Assembly (NCBI GenBank): GCA_031378845.1
Contig: JANNES010000003.1
Location: forward strand, 1-64,000
Source of the DNA: JAJNPS01 sp031378845
GTDB taxonomy: Bacteria; Pseudomonadota; Alphaproteobacteria; Rhodobacterales; Rhodobacteraceae
Direction of reading: 5' to 3'
DNA: 64,000 nucleotides
Shown: piece after piece, positions 16,921-25,841 of the stretch
Position numbering within the stretch: the first letter of the stretch is position 1
Layout of the letters: each line of letters begins with the position of its first letter
The notes under the pieces: generated by a model
Told to the model about the DNA's origin: nothing
Database searches by the model: none
Seen by the model: the letters and a program-made list of their open reading frames with translations, nothing else
Position numbers and translations under genes: made by a program

Positions 16921-17445
16921 CTATTTCGCGACCGCGACACGCGCCGCGACTCCGTAAGCCGGCGCATAAAGGTGAACCACCTGGCCCCCCGAAGCGCGCG
17001 CATACCACGCATTGTCTGCATCTTTGAGGCTGCGGATCACGCCGGCAAGATCGGGCCCGACGCCGTCGATGCAGCGGGTCAAGGGGTCGCTGACCGTCAG
17101 GAACCTTATCGCAAGCGGTGTCTTTTGCCAGGCACCGCCAAACCGCAACGCCTCGGGCCGGGCATAGTCCGCACGAGGTGGCTTTTCGGGCGCTGAACCC
17201 TCCAGCTTGACCGCCACGATCTGACACCCCGGGGTCACGCGCCCTTCCGGTCCGCCATCGTCGCTGTAGATGACCGAAACATAGGGCACAACACCGCCAA
17301 AAACCGCATCTGCCAAGGTGGTGTTATTTGGTCGCGCAAGGCCCGAACGGTCGCGCCAGATCAGCAATCCGGCGCTCAATACGGCAAACATCGCGACAAA
17401 CACCACGATCGTCACCAGCAGGCGCATCAAAAGGCGACCGAGCAC
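16921..17445 (-). CDS. Single-pass membrane protein of unknown function
   Basis: A 174 aa protein not recognised. A transmembrane helix at about residues 8-28 is followed by a periplasmic part with a GCQIVAVKLEG segment, a single Cys at about 131 (TRCIDGVG), and a C-terminal AYGVAARVAVAK. GTG start at 17445 with a weak ribosome binding site. It lies between clpX (58 bases upstream on the same strand) and the NDUFA12 gene. It looks like a conserved Rhodobacterales hypothetical protein, but that needs a search. Confidence 0.65.
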   Translation of the reverse strand: MLGRLLMRLLVTIVVFVAMFAVLSAGLLIWRDRSGLARPNNTTLADAVFGGVVPYVSVIYSDDGGPEGRVTPGCQIVAVKLEGSAPEKPPRADYARPEALRFGGAWQKTPLAIRFLTVSDPLTRCIDGVGPDLAGVIRSLKDADNAWYARASGGQVVHLYAPAYGVAARVAVAK

Positions 17446-17503
17446 ATTACGCAGCGCACAGAAAGCCTGGGCTACTCGTCATTCAAGGCAGGCTGCAGCA
17501 GGA

Positions 17504-18769
17504 TCACCTGACGCTGACCGCCTCTTTCTTTTTTCCGGCCTCGGTATAGACCAGCATCGGCGTGCCGCCGGCTTGTACGGCATCTTCCTTGACGACGACC
17601 TCTTCGACCGAGTCCATGCCCGGCAGTTCGAACATCGTATCCAGCAAGATGTCCTCCATGATCGAGCGCAGACCCCGCGCGCCGGTCTTGCGTTTGATCG
17701 CGCGCTTGGCGATGGCGATCAGCGCGTCGGGGGTAAAGGTCAGGCGGGTGCCCTCGATCTCGAACAGGCGCTGATACTGCTTGACCAGTGCGTTCTTGGG
17801 TTCAGTCAGGATCGTCACCAGTGCAGCCTCGTCCAGATCGGTCAAGGTTGCGATCACGGGCAGACGGCCCACAAACTCAGGGATCAGCCCGAATTTCAGC
17901 AGATCCTCGGGCTCCAGTTCCTTGAACAACTCGCCAGCACCGCGTTCTTCGGGACCCTTGACGTCCGCACCGAACCCGATGCCTGAACCCTTGTTGCGCT
18001 GCGCGATGATCTTTTCCAGACCTGCAAAGGCGCCGCCGCAGATGAACAGGATGTTCGTCGTGTCGACCTGCAGGAATTCCTGCTGCGGATGCTTGCGCCC
18101 ACCTTGCGGCGGCACGGAGGCCACGGTGCCTTCCATTATCTTCAAGAGCGCCTGCTGGACGCCTTCGCCCGAGACGTCCCGCGTGATCGAGGGGTTGTCC
18201 GATTTGCGGGTAATTTTATCGACCTCGTCGATATAGACGATGCCACGTTGTGCGCGTTCGACGTTGTATTCGGACGCCTGCAGCAGCTTGAGGATGATGT
18301 TCTCGACATCCTCGCCGACGTAGCCCGCCTCGGTCAGCGTCGTGGCATCGGCCATCGTGAACGGCACATCGAGGATCCGCGCCAAAGTCTGGGCCAGCAA
18401 CGTCTTGCCGCAACCGGTGGGGCCGATCAGCAGGATGTTGGATTTCGACAGCTCGATATCGGTCTTGGTCGAATGGTTCAGCCGCTTGTAGTGGTTATGC
18501 ACCGCCACCGACAGAACCCGCTTGGCATGGATCTGGCCGATCACGTAGTCGTCCAGAACCTTGCAGATCTCGCGCGGGGTCGGCACGCCATCCGACGATT
18601 TCAGACCTGTCGTCTTGGTCTCTTCGCGGATGATGTCCATGCACAGCTCGACGCATTCATCACAGATGAACACGGTCGGGCCAGCGATCAGCTTTCTGAC
18701 TTCGTGCTGGCTTTTGCCGCAGAACGAGCAGTAAAGCGTGTTCTTGCTGTCACCCGAGTTGCTTGCCAT
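17504..18769 (-). CDS. clpX: ATP-dependent Clp protease ATPase subunit ClpX
   Basis: AAA+ unfoldase of 421 aa that feeds substrates to ClpP. The N-terminal zinc-binding domain is CSFCGKSQHEV ... CDECVELC (residues 14-45). Walker A is GPTGCGKTLLAQ, Walker B is IVYIDEVDKI, and the pore loop GYVGED and the ClpP-binding IGF loop GSGIGFGADV are present. Length and order are canonical. clpP lies upstream on the same strand, 99 bases away. Confidence 0.98.
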   Translation of the reverse strand: MASNSGDSKNTLYCSFCGKSQHEVRKLIAGPTVFICDECVELCMDIIREETKTTGLKSSDGVPTPREICKVLDDYVIGQIHAKRVLSVAVHNHYKRLNHSTKTDIELSKSNILLIGPTGCGKTLLAQTLARILDVPFTMADATTLTEAGYVGEDVENIILKLLQASEYNVERAQRGIVYIDEVDKITRKSDNPSITRDVSGEGVQQALLKIMEGTVASVPPQGGRKHPQQEFLQVDTTNILFICGGAFAGLEKIIAQRNKGSGIGFGADVKGPEERGAGELFKELEPEDLLKFGLIPEFVGRLPVIATLTDLDEAALVTILTEPKNALVKQYQRLFEIEGTRLTFTPDALIAIAKRAIKRKTGARGLRSIMEDILLDTMFELPGMDSVEEVVVKEDAVQAGGTPMLVYTEAGKKKEAVSVR

Positions 18770-18868
18770 GCTTGGACCTCTGCCTCGTTTCTTGAACTAA
18801 GTTTAGGCCAAGGGATGGGCCTTCACAATGCGATTTATCCCGTGCGCGCAGTGCTTGCGGGAAACAGT

Positions 18869-19501
18869 CTATTTGTCAGTATCGTCGGCCTTGCCACGGT
18901 TTTCCAGAATCTCGTCGATCAAACCCCAGTCCTTGGCCTCTTGTGCGGAAAGGAAATTATCCCGCTCCAGCGCCGAAACCACGGCGTCAAGCGGCTGACC
19001 GGTATGTTTGACATAGATATTGTTCAGTCGCTCTTTCAGCTTTTGGGTATGGGCGGCGTGGATCAAGATGTCGGTCGCCTGACCCTGATATCCGCCCGAG
19101 GGCTGGTGGACCATGACTTCGGAATTGGGCAGCGCAAAGCGCATCCCCTTTTCCCCGCCGGTCAAAAGCAGCGATCCCATCGAGGCCGCCTGCCCGATCA
19201 CCAGCGTGGACACCTTGGGCTTGATGTATTGCATCGTGTCGTAGATCGACAAACCGGACGACACCACGCCACCGGGGCTGTTGATATACATCGAGATTTC
19301 CTTGGACGGGTTCTCGGACTCCAGAAACAGAAGCTGCGCGCAGATCAGGCTCGACATGCCGTCATGGACCGGACCGCCCAGAAAGATGATCCGTTCTTTC
19401 AGCATCCGGCTGAAGATGTCATAGGCCCGCTCGCCCCGGCTCGTCTGTTCGACGACCATCGGAACGAGGGTGTTCATGTAGTGATCAACGGGGTCGCGCA
19501 T
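18869..19501 (-). CDS. clpP: ATP-dependent Clp protease proteolytic subunit
   Basis: A 210 aa serine peptidase forming the tetradecameric chamber used by ClpX and ClpA. Catalytic serine in GQAASMGSLLL, histidine in EVMVHQPSGGYQG, and the family opening LVPMVVEQTSRGERAYDIFS. ATG at 19501 gives the usual length; the open frame extends further upstream without support. First gene of a clpP-clpX unit. Confidence 0.97.
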   Translation of the reverse strand: MRDPVDHYMNTLVPMVVEQTSRGERAYDIFSRMLKERIIFLGGPVHDGMSSLICAQLLFLESENPSKEISMYINSPGGVVSSGLSIYDTMQYIKPKVSTLVIGQAASMGSLLLTGGEKGMRFALPNSEVMVHQPSGGYQGQATDILIHAAHTQKLKERLNNIYVKHTGQPLDAVVSALERDNFLSAQEAKDWGLIDEILENRGKADDTDK

Positions 19502-19692
19502 GGATCGATGCCTCTTTCGGTGCGTATGACAATAGCGGGCGATACTTGCCAGAGTCTTAGTGGCGCGTGACGGGGGCTGCAAGGGCAGCTCGTTCACTTC
19601 TGTTCCGCGCCTCTATCTTGCAAACATGCGCGTCGAAAGATGGGCGCGAAAAAGGCACAGCAACCTTTAGCGCCTTTGCCCGTCGAGCGGGC

Positions 19693-20574
19693 CTAGCGGT
19701 GCAGTGAAAAGAAATGCAGGATTTCGGCGGTCGCATCGATGTCGCGCGTACCACCCCTGCGCGCGGCGCGCTCCCCGCCGGGCCAGTCATGCCCCCCGCC
19801 CTCGACGGTCAAGAGCCGCACCCGGACCTGCCCATCGGCGTCGACCCAATCGGTCTGCAGCACCCGCATGCCATCCGGTTCGGGGTCGATGACACGGGCA
19901 TCCCGCGTCAAGGTTGACTTTTGTGCCGCAACGAAGGCCGCAACGACGACATCGACCGCCGTGAAGTTGACCCCGGCCGGACTGTCGGGGCCGACACCGC
20001 CCGCATAGGGTACATGGGTGTCCGCCGTGCCGTGGATCTGCAACAGCGCAACCCGCCCCCGTACCGGCGCCGCCGCAACATCCAGCGTCCCCGCGACAGC
20101 AGCCACGGCGCGCACGGCGCCGGGTCGCGTTGCCGCATAGCGCTCCGCCATCATCGCGCCGTTGGACATGCCGGTCAGAAAGACGGCACTGGCGTCCAGT
20201 CCGAAACGCTTTGCCGCGTCTGCGATCACCTGATCGAGAAACCGCACATCATCCACGTCCCGGCGAACCGCGAGGCCGCAGCACTTGCCGGCATTCCACG
20301 TCGCCAAGCCGATAACGCGCGACGTGCCTTGCGGATAGATCACCGCGTAGCCTTGCGCGGTTGCAGGCGCCCCGATCCCGGAGTTGCGCGCAATCTGTGC
20401 TGCGTTGCCGCCGCCGCCGTGCAGCACAAGGATCATAGGCGCGCCTGCCGCGCTGGTCGGCAGGTCGACAAGATAGGACCGGTCGCCCAGCATCACCTCT
20501 TGTCGCGCCACGCTTGCCTGCGCCACCAGCGGCAAGATTGCTGTCAACAGCAACGCCATAATCCAGATCCGCAA
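19693..20574 (-). CDS. lpqC: LpqC / PHB-depolymerase-family secreted esterase
   Basis: A 293 aa alpha/beta-hydrolase of the LpqC group (polyhydroxybutyrate depolymerase, feruloyl esterase relatives). Oxyanion segment ILVLHGGGGNAAQIA, nucleophile Ser in LTGMSNGAMMAERYA, Asp in the HGTADTHVPYAGG region and His in EGGGHDWPGG. A signal peptide ends near VAQA. The best start is TTG at 20574, with GGGAGG seven bases upstream; ATG at 20559 is the alternative. Natural substrate unknown. Confidence 0.85.
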   Translation of the reverse strand: MRIWIMALLLTAILPLVAQASVARQEVMLGDRSYLVDLPTSAAGAPMILVLHGGGGNAAQIARNSGIGAPATAQGYAVIYPQGTSRVIGLATWNAGKCCGLAVRRDVDDVRFLDQVIADAAKRFGLDASAVFLTGMSNGAMMAERYAATRPGAVRAVAAVAGTLDVAAAPVRGRVALLQIHGTADTHVPYAGGVGPDSPAGVNFTAVDVVVAAFVAAQKSTLTRDARVIDPEPDGMRVLQTDWVDADGQVRVRLLTVEGGGHDWPGGERAARRGGTRDIDATAEILHFFSLHR

Positions 20575-20619
20575 AGACGTGCCTCCCGCTCTCGCCACGA
20601 TCACCAAGCAAAGCACCGC

Positions 20620-21114
20620 TTATTCCGTCGCAGTTTTACTGATGACGCCCATGTTGCCGGCACCATACAGCACCGCCGCGCGGCGTTCGAATGCGCGCAC
20701 GACCCGCAGCATCGCATCATTAAAGACAATCCCGATGATACCTTGCAACAACGCGTTGCGAAATTCGAAATCCACATGAAACGAGATCTCGCAGCCGCCT
20801 TCCACATCGCGGAACCTCCATGTCGAGTAGAGATGGCGGAAAGGTCCATCCAGATATTCGGTCTCGATGCGCATCGGCGCGGGCCAGAGCGTGACCCGGC
20901 TGCCGAACCTTTCGCGAAACACCTTGAACGAGATCACCAGATCCGCCTCCACCACCTCGCCAGGGCCATCCGGGCCCGTCAGCGCGCGGCGTGACCGGAT
21001 GCGGGCGGCAGAATTCCAGGGCAGAAACTGCGGATAGGACGTGACATCGGCCACCAGAGCATACATTTGCTCGGCGGTATAAGGCACAACGCGCGTTTCC
21101 TGGTGGCTCGGCAT
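20620..21114 (-). CDS. RatA / Coq10-type START-domain protein
   Basis: A 164 aa polyketide-cyclase/START domain protein. Relatives are the mitochondrial ubiquinone-binding Coq10 and the E. coli RatA, described as a ribosome-association toxin; a ubiquinone-binding role is more likely in a respiring alphaproteobacterium. Motifs: VPYTAEQMYALVADVTSYPQFLPW in overlapping pieces, and FHVDFEFRNALLQGIIG. It lies 45 bases upstream of the lpqC gene on the same strand and diverges from hpt. Confidence 0.87.
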   Translation of the reverse strand: MPSHQETRVVPYTAEQMYALVADVTSYPQFLPWNSAARIRSRRALTGPDGPGEVVEADLVISFKVFRERFGSRVTLWPAPMRIETEYLDGPFRHLYSTWRFRDVEGGCEISFHVDFEFRNALLQGIIGIVFNDAMLRVVRAFERRAAVLYGAGNMGVISKTATE

Positions 21115-21180
21115 CGTCTCTTTCGGTGACTTGGCGCACGGTATTGGATATGGATCGACGTTAAGTAAAGAGGGATGGGC

Positions 21181-21735
21181 ATGACCTCACGGCAATATGT
21201 GATCGATCAGATGATCAGCGCCAAGGCCATTGCGGCCCGGGTCGAGGCTTTGGCCCGCGACATCACCGCGCATTTCAAGGGCACCGACAAGCTGGTCGTC
21301 GTAGGCCTCTTGCGCGGCTCTTTCGTGTTCATCGCCGATCTGGTGCGCGAACTGGACCTACCGGTCGAGGTCGATTTCCTTGAGGCGTCCTCTTACGGCG
21401 ACGCCATGCATTCCAGCCGAGAGGTTCGCATTCTCAAGGACTTGCGCGGCGAAATTGCGGGGCGTGATGTGCTGGTGGTCGAGGACATCGTCGATACCGG
21501 CTTTACCCTTTTGCATGTCCGCAACCTGCTTTTGACCCGCGATCCGGCACGGCTCGAGGTTTGTGCGTTGCTCGACAAACCTTCGCGGCGCGAGGCGGAT
21601 ATCAAGGCGAAATGGACCGGCTTCGAGATCCCGGACGAATTCGTCGTGGGCTACGGCATCGACTTTGCCCAACGCAACCGCAACCTGCCTTACATCGGCA
21701 AGGTCCGCTTTACCGAACCCGAGGGCGTGCAATGA
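21181..21735 (+). CDS. hpt: Hypoxanthine phosphoribosyltransferase
   Basis: A 184 aa type I phosphoribosyltransferase that salvages hypoxanthine and possibly guanine with PRPP. The PRPP-binding loop is VLVVEDIVDTGFTL, the early loop is VVVGLLRGSFVFIADL, and the purine-contact segment is FVVGYGIDFAQRNRNLPYIG. ATG at 21181 is chosen over the one at 21175 because AGAGGG is six bases away. Its stop overlaps the start of a small membrane protein gene by 4 bp. Confidence 0.95.
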   Translation: MTSRQYVIDQMISAKAIAARVEALARDITAHFKGTDKLVVVGLLRGSFVFIADLVRELDLPVEVDFLEASSYGDAMHSSREVRILKDLRGEIAGRDVLVVEDIVDTGFTLLHVRNLLLTRDPARLEVCALLDKPSRREADIKAKWTGFEIPDEFVVGYGIDFAQRNRNLPYIGKVRFTEPEGVQ

Positions 21736-21896
21736 ACGGACTCGGCTGGCTGGTGCGGATGCGCGGCTGGGTACAGAATCCACCCTCATGGGGCCGGGTC
21801 AAGCTGGTGGTGGGTGTTGTCGCGCTGTGCCTTGCGCTGGTGATCGTTGAACGCGTGATCGGCTGGCCGGACTGGCTGACCCTGCCAAAGCGCTAG
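21732..21896 (+). CDS. 54-residue membrane protein coupled to hpt
   Basis: A small protein with a cytosolic basic N-terminus (MNGLGWLVRMRGWVQ) and one hydrophobic helix at about residues 25-43 (LVVGVVALCLALVIVER), then a short Trp-rich end. The ATG overlaps the hpt stop (ATGA), which is the main evidence that it is translated. No function can be given. It seems to be a conserved companion of hpt in this group, from memory only. Confidence 0.7.
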   Translation: MNGLGWLVRMRGWVQNPPSWGRVKLVVGVVALCLALVIVERVIGWPDWLTLPKR

Positions 21897-22017
21897 GCAA
21901 AAGACCGTTACCCTTGCCCGTAGCCTCTGGCCAGACCCGTGCATTTCGGTATCCTGCCGTCGTCGCAGTGGTTTTGGCGGCATCGACGATTTCACTTTTT
22001 GATCGGAAGGTCCCTTC

Positions 22018-22908
22018 ATGCGGTGTCTTTTTACTTTTCTTGTCGTGCTTGGTGGCATTGCTGCGGTGGTGATGTGGTTTGCAACGGCACCGCGCGGGGG
22101 CGACCCTGCATTGGTGGCCGACCTCAAGGGCGATGTCGCCCGCGGCCAGCTGGTCTTTACCGCATCGGGCTGCGCCTCGTGCCACATGGCACCCGGCGCG
22201 CGCGGCGCGGCAAAGCTGGTGCTGTCGGGCGGTCAGCGTTTTGTGACCGACTTCGGCACCTTTATCGCCCCGAACATCTCGCCCGATCCGACGCATGGCA
22301 TCGGCGGCTGGCCCCTGTCCGATCTGGTCAATGCAATCAAATACGGCGTCTCGCCCGAGGGGCAGCACTATTTCCCCGCGTTGCCCTACGGTGCGTATAC
22401 GCATATGGCGCTGCAAGACATTGCAGACCTGCACGTCTATCTGGCGAGCCTGCCGCCCGATGCGACCCCCTCGCCGCCGCACGAGGTCGGCTTTCCCTTC
22501 AACATCCGCCGCGCGGTCGGCGCGTGGAAAATCCTGTATATGCCGACGGACTGGGTGATCGGCGGCACGCTTTCCCCGACCGAGACGCGCGGGCGCTATA
22601 TCGCCGAGGCGATGGCCCATTGCGGCGAATGCCACACCCCGCGCAACATTCTTGGCGGGCCGGACCGCAGCCGCTGGCTCGCAGGTGGGCCAAACCCGAA
22701 TGGCAAAGGGCGCATTCCCAACATCACCCCCGCCAAACTGACCTGGACCGAGGCGGACATCGTGGCCTACCTTGCCACCGGCTTCACGCCGGACTTCGAC
22801 ACCGTGGGCGGTCACATGGTGGAGGTCGTCGAAAATATGGCCAAACTGCCCGAAAGCGACCGCGCGGCGGTAGCGGCCTATTTAAAGCGCGTGCCCGCCG
22901 CAGAATAG
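22018..22908 (+). CDS. Diheme cytochrome c, periplasmic and membrane-anchored
   Basis: A 296 aa c-type cytochrome with two heme-binding motifs, CASCH (residues 52-56) and CGECH (202-206), each in a class I cytochrome c domain. An uncleaved N-terminal anchor is at about residues 4-23. The architecture resembles the cytochrome subunit of membrane-bound dehydrogenases (for example alcohol or gluconate dehydrogenase), but no partner dehydrogenase gene is adjacent. It is expected to carry electrons in the periplasm toward a terminal oxidase. The heme chaperone CcmE is encoded nearby at 27 kb. Confidence 0.93.
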   Translation: MRCLFTFLVVLGGIAAVVMWFATAPRGGDPALVADLKGDVARGQLVFTASGCASCHMAPGARGAAKLVLSGGQRFVTDFGTFIAPNISPDPTHGIGGWPLSDLVNAIKYGVSPEGQHYFPALPYGAYTHMALQDIADLHVYLASLPPDATPSPPHEVGFPFNIRRAVGAWKILYMPTDWVIGGTLSPTETRGRYIAEAMAHCGECHTPRNILGGPDRSRWLAGGPNPNGKGRIPNITPAKLTWTEADIVAYLATGFTPDFDTVGGHMVEVVENMAKLPESDRAAVAAYLKRVPAAE

Positions 22909-23025
22909 GACCCGCGGCGTAGCAGTTGCGCGACACTTTTGTTTTCGCGGCATGGGTCCTGATGACCAAAGGCACAACCTGTGGTATGCGAGGTCTCATC
23001 GAGCTTACCAGCAAGGGCTGATTTC

Positions 23026-23925
23026 ATGAAACGCGCTTTGTTATCGACCACCGTCATCGTGTTCAGTTCCGGATCGCCGCTTCAGGCTCTGGATTTTGGC
23101 GACGGGTTTTCCGCAACCGGCGAGTTCGAGCTTGAATATTTTGACGTCTCGGGCGGCGGAACCGGCGAGACGCTGGGATATGCCACGGCAGATATCGGCT
23201 ATCAGCAACCCGCCGGTGGCTTTGGCGGCTTCATTGGGTTTGATGCATTCACAATAGACGGCGATCGGGAGATCGCGATTTATGGCGCGCTCAGTTATTC
23301 CGGGGGGGTTGGAAAACTTCAGTTTGGTGTTCCTCGGCCGGCACTTGACGATTATCTTGACACGCCAACGATTGGCGGTTTGCGGTTCTTCGATATCGCG
23401 CTTGGCAATTTTAGCGGCAGCGCCATCACCCGTGCATATCTGCTGGCCGACTCAGACACGCCAGTGGGGTTGAGGTATGACGGAACCTTTGGCGACGCCA
23501 GGATTGGCGCGTCCTACCACCGGATAGAAGATACGGATGTCTTTGACATTGCTGCCAACTATCAAATCGGCAACGTGCTTTTGCGCGCCGGGATCGAGCA
23601 TATCAGCGGCCCCGGAACTGATTCGACCAGCTTCAGTCTGGGGGCCGAGGCGACGATTGGTCCGGTCAATGCCGGCGTGCTGCTGACTGATGCCGGCGAT
23701 ATCACCGGCCAGCAGGTTGCACAGATCTATGCCGTCTACAGCCCGATCGAAAACTTGAACCTGACCGGCGCGGTCTGGGCAGTCGATGACGGCACGGATA
23801 CAGAGACGCTTTATGGGCTTGCTGCGGACTACACATTTGCCCAAGGCGCTTATGTCGAGGCTGGCGTCGCCGATGGCTCGGGCGGTGACAGCCTTTACAA
23901 CCTGTCGCTAGGTCTGAAGTTCTGA
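23026..23925 (+). CDS. Porin-like outer-membrane beta-barrel protein
   Basis: A 299 aa exported protein: signal peptide ending near LQALD, then alternating short beta-strands rich in Gly, Asp and aromatic residues, ending in a C-terminal strand that finishes with Phe (LGLKF), the signal for barrel assembly. Similar to the Rhodobacterales porin family. AAGGG lies 8 bases before the ATG at 23026. Substrate range cannot be told. Confidence 0.82.
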   Translation: MKRALLSTTVIVFSSGSPLQALDFGDGFSATGEFELEYFDVSGGGTGETLGYATADIGYQQPAGGFGGFIGFDAFTIDGDREIAIYGALSYSGGVGKLQFGVPRPALDDYLDTPTIGGLRFFDIALGNFSGSAITRAYLLADSDTPVGLRYDGTFGDARIGASYHRIEDTDVFDIAANYQIGNVLLRAGIEHISGPGTDSTSFSLGAEATIGPVNAGVLLTDAGDITGQQVAQIYAVYSPIENLNLTGAVWAVDDGTDTETLYGLAADYTFAQGAYVEAGVADGSGGDSLYNLSLGLKF

Positions 23926-23973
23926 TCCGGACACTGGCGGTCTGACTAGGGGGGATCCAAAAAAGTCGCCCTT

Positions 23974-23996
23974 TCGCGCCACCGGCGCTGGCGCGA
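23974..23996 (-). terminator. Hairpin downstream of lipA, possible terminator
   Basis: TCGCGCCA and TGGCGCGA form a perfect 8 bp stem with a 7-base loop, 6 bases past the lipA stop. On the lipA strand a run of six T follows about 8 bases beyond the stem (23961-23966), so termination is plausible. The same hairpin could also serve the convergent porin gene. Confidence 0.5.
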
Positions 23997-24001
23997 TCAT
24001 G

Positions 24002-24952
24002 TCAGTTGTGACCCAACCGCGCCATCCGCGCCGCCCGCAATTGCGCAAAATCCTCGCCCGCGTGATATGATGACCGCGTCAGCGGCGTCGCCGAAACCAT
24101 CAAGAACCCCTTGCCGAACGCCGCCTTTTCATAGGCCGCAAATTCGTCTGGCGTGACGAACCGGTCCACCCGGTGATGCTTTGGCGTCGGTTGCAAATAC
24201 TGCCCCACGGTCAGGAAATCGACATCCGCCGCGCGCATGTCATCCATCACCTGATGCACGCCCTGGCGGTCCTCACCCAGACCCACCATGATGCCCGATT
24301 TGGTGAACATCGCGGGGTCCAGCTCCTTGACCCGCTGCAACAGGCGCAAGCTGTGGAAATACCGCGCACCCGGGCGCACCTCGGGATACAGGCCCGGCAC
24401 GGTTTCGAGATTGTGGTTCAGCACATCGGGGCGTGCGGCCACCACCGCCTCCAACGCCGAAGGCGCGCATTTCAGAAAATCGGGGATCAGCACTTCGATC
24501 GTGGTGCCGGGCGCGCGATGCCGGATCGCGCGGATGGTCTGGGCAAAATGATCCGCACCGCCATCCTCCAGATCATCACGGTCCACCGAGGTCACCACCA
24601 CATGGTTCAACGCCAGTTCCGCCACCGCATGGGCCACGCGCCCCGGTTCAAACGCGTCCAGAGTCCAGGGCTTGCCCGTCGCCACGTTGCAGAAGGTGCA
24701 GCCCCGCGTGCAGATCTCGCCCATGATCATCATCGTGGCGTGGCCTTGCGACCAGCATTCCCCGACATTGGGGCAGCCCGCCTCTTCGCAGACTGTCACC
24801 AGCTTTTTCTCGCGCAGAATGTCGCGCGTGCGCTTGTAGCCTTCGGAGGTCGGCGCCCTCACGCGGATCCAGTCGGGCTTTTTGGGCTGCGCGTTGTCGG
24901 GGCGATGCGCCTTTTCGGGGTGACGCTCTTCGGGCAGTTTGAGGTCGCGCAC
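24002..24952 (-). CDS. lipA: Lipoyl synthase
   Basis: Radical SAM enzyme of 316 aa that inserts two sulfurs into protein-bound octanoyl groups to make lipoate. Auxiliary cluster cysteines are in CEEAGCPNVGECW, the radical SAM motif is CTRGCTFCNV, and the C-terminal RSSYHAGEDF serine ligand region is present. GTG start at 24952. Normal length. The gene is isolated between a porin gene (convergent) and aqpZ (divergent). Confidence 0.97.
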   Translation of the reverse strand: MRDLKLPEERHPEKAHRPDNAQPKKPDWIRVRAPTSEGYKRTRDILREKKLVTVCEEAGCPNVGECWSQGHATMMIMGEICTRGCTFCNVATGKPWTLDAFEPGRVAHAVAELALNHVVVTSVDRDDLEDGGADHFAQTIRAIRHRAPGTTIEVLIPDFLKCAPSALEAVVAARPDVLNHNLETVPGLYPEVRPGARYFHSLRLLQRVKELDPAMFTKSGIMVGLGEDRQGVHQVMDDMRAADVDFLTVGQYLQPTPKHHRVDRFVTPDEFAAYEKAAFGKGFLMVSATPLTRSSYHAGEDFAQLRAARMARLGHN

Positions 24953-25099
24953 CGGATTTTCCCCTTACGACTTTTACACGTCCTGACATAACGTCTGAAA
25001 GCCTGTGAGGCAACCGCAGCTAGGCCTGTGATTTTTGCATGGCAGGCATACCAGAACAAGCGGGGCGGCACGTGCCTTAACTCGCCAATCGGAGGGAAC

Positions 25100-25783
25100 A
25101 TGACGAAAAGACTAATCGCGGAGGCGCTGGGGACGTTCATCCTGGTGCTCTTTGGCTGCGGCGCTGCCGTCTTGATGGGCGCACAGATCGGCATGCTGGG
25201 CATCAGTCTTGCCTTCGGCTTGGCCATCGTTGCGGCTGCCTACGGGCTTGGCGCGATCTCGGGGGCGCATCTGAACCCCGCCGTGTCGCTGGGAATGGTC
25301 GCCGCCGGACGGATGAGCTTTGCTGACTTCGTCGGCTATGCCCTCGCCCAGACCCTTGGTGCCATTCTGGGTGCCGGGGTGCTTTACCTGATCGCTTCGG
25401 GCAAGGCGGATTATGTCCTTGCCACCAATGGCCTTGGCCAGAACGGCTATGGACCGGGCTATCTGGGTGAATACTCCCTGACCGCCGCTCTGGTCTTTGA
25501 GGCGGTGATGACCTTTATCTTTGTCACGGTCATCCTTGGCTCCACCGGAACCGGAACAGCTGCGGGTTTTGCAGGGCTTGCCATCGGTCTGACGCTGGCG
25601 GCCATTCACCTGGTCGGCATCAACGTGACCGGCGTGTCGGTGAACCCCGCACGGTCCATCGGGCCCGCGCTGTTTGTTGGCGGCAACGCCTTGTCGCAGC
25701 TTTGGGTCTTTATCGTCGCACCCTTGGCGGGCGGAGCGGTCGCGGGCCTCGTCTACCAGATGGGGCTGACCCGCGCGGATTGA
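25100..25783 (+). CDS. aqpZ: Aquaporin Z
   Basis: A 227 aa inner-membrane water channel of the MIP family. Six hydrophobic spans and two NPA half-helices: SGAHLNPAVSLG and GVSVNPARSIGP. The Arg after the second NPA (NPAR) is the selectivity-filter residue. ATG at 25100 has GGAGGG six bases upstream. A strong hairpin terminator follows the gene. Confidence 0.96.
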   Translation: MTKRLIAEALGTFILVLFGCGAAVLMGAQIGMLGISLAFGLAIVAAAYGLGAISGAHLNPAVSLGMVAAGRMSFADFVGYALAQTLGAILGAGVLYLIASGKADYVLATNGLGQNGYGPGYLGEYSLTAALVFEAVMTFIFVTVILGSTGTGTAAGFAGLAIGLTLAAIHLVGINVTGVSVNPARSIGPALFVGGNALSQLWVFIVAPLAGGAVAGLVYQMGLTRAD

Positions 25784-25803
25784 GCCTGAGACCGGAACGA
25801 CAA

Positions 25804-25835
25804 AAGGGCGGCATCGGTATCCCGGTGCCGCCCTT
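25804..25835. terminator. Hairpin terminator between aqpZ and the holin gene
   Basis: AAGGGCGGCA and TGCCGCCCTT form a perfect 10 bp stem around a 12-base loop that can pair further (CGG/CCG). It lies 21 bases after the aqpZ stop and 7 bases before the holin stop on the other strand. A short A run on the left and T pair on the right allow use from both sides. Confidence 0.65.
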
Positions 25836-25841
25836 ATCGGT

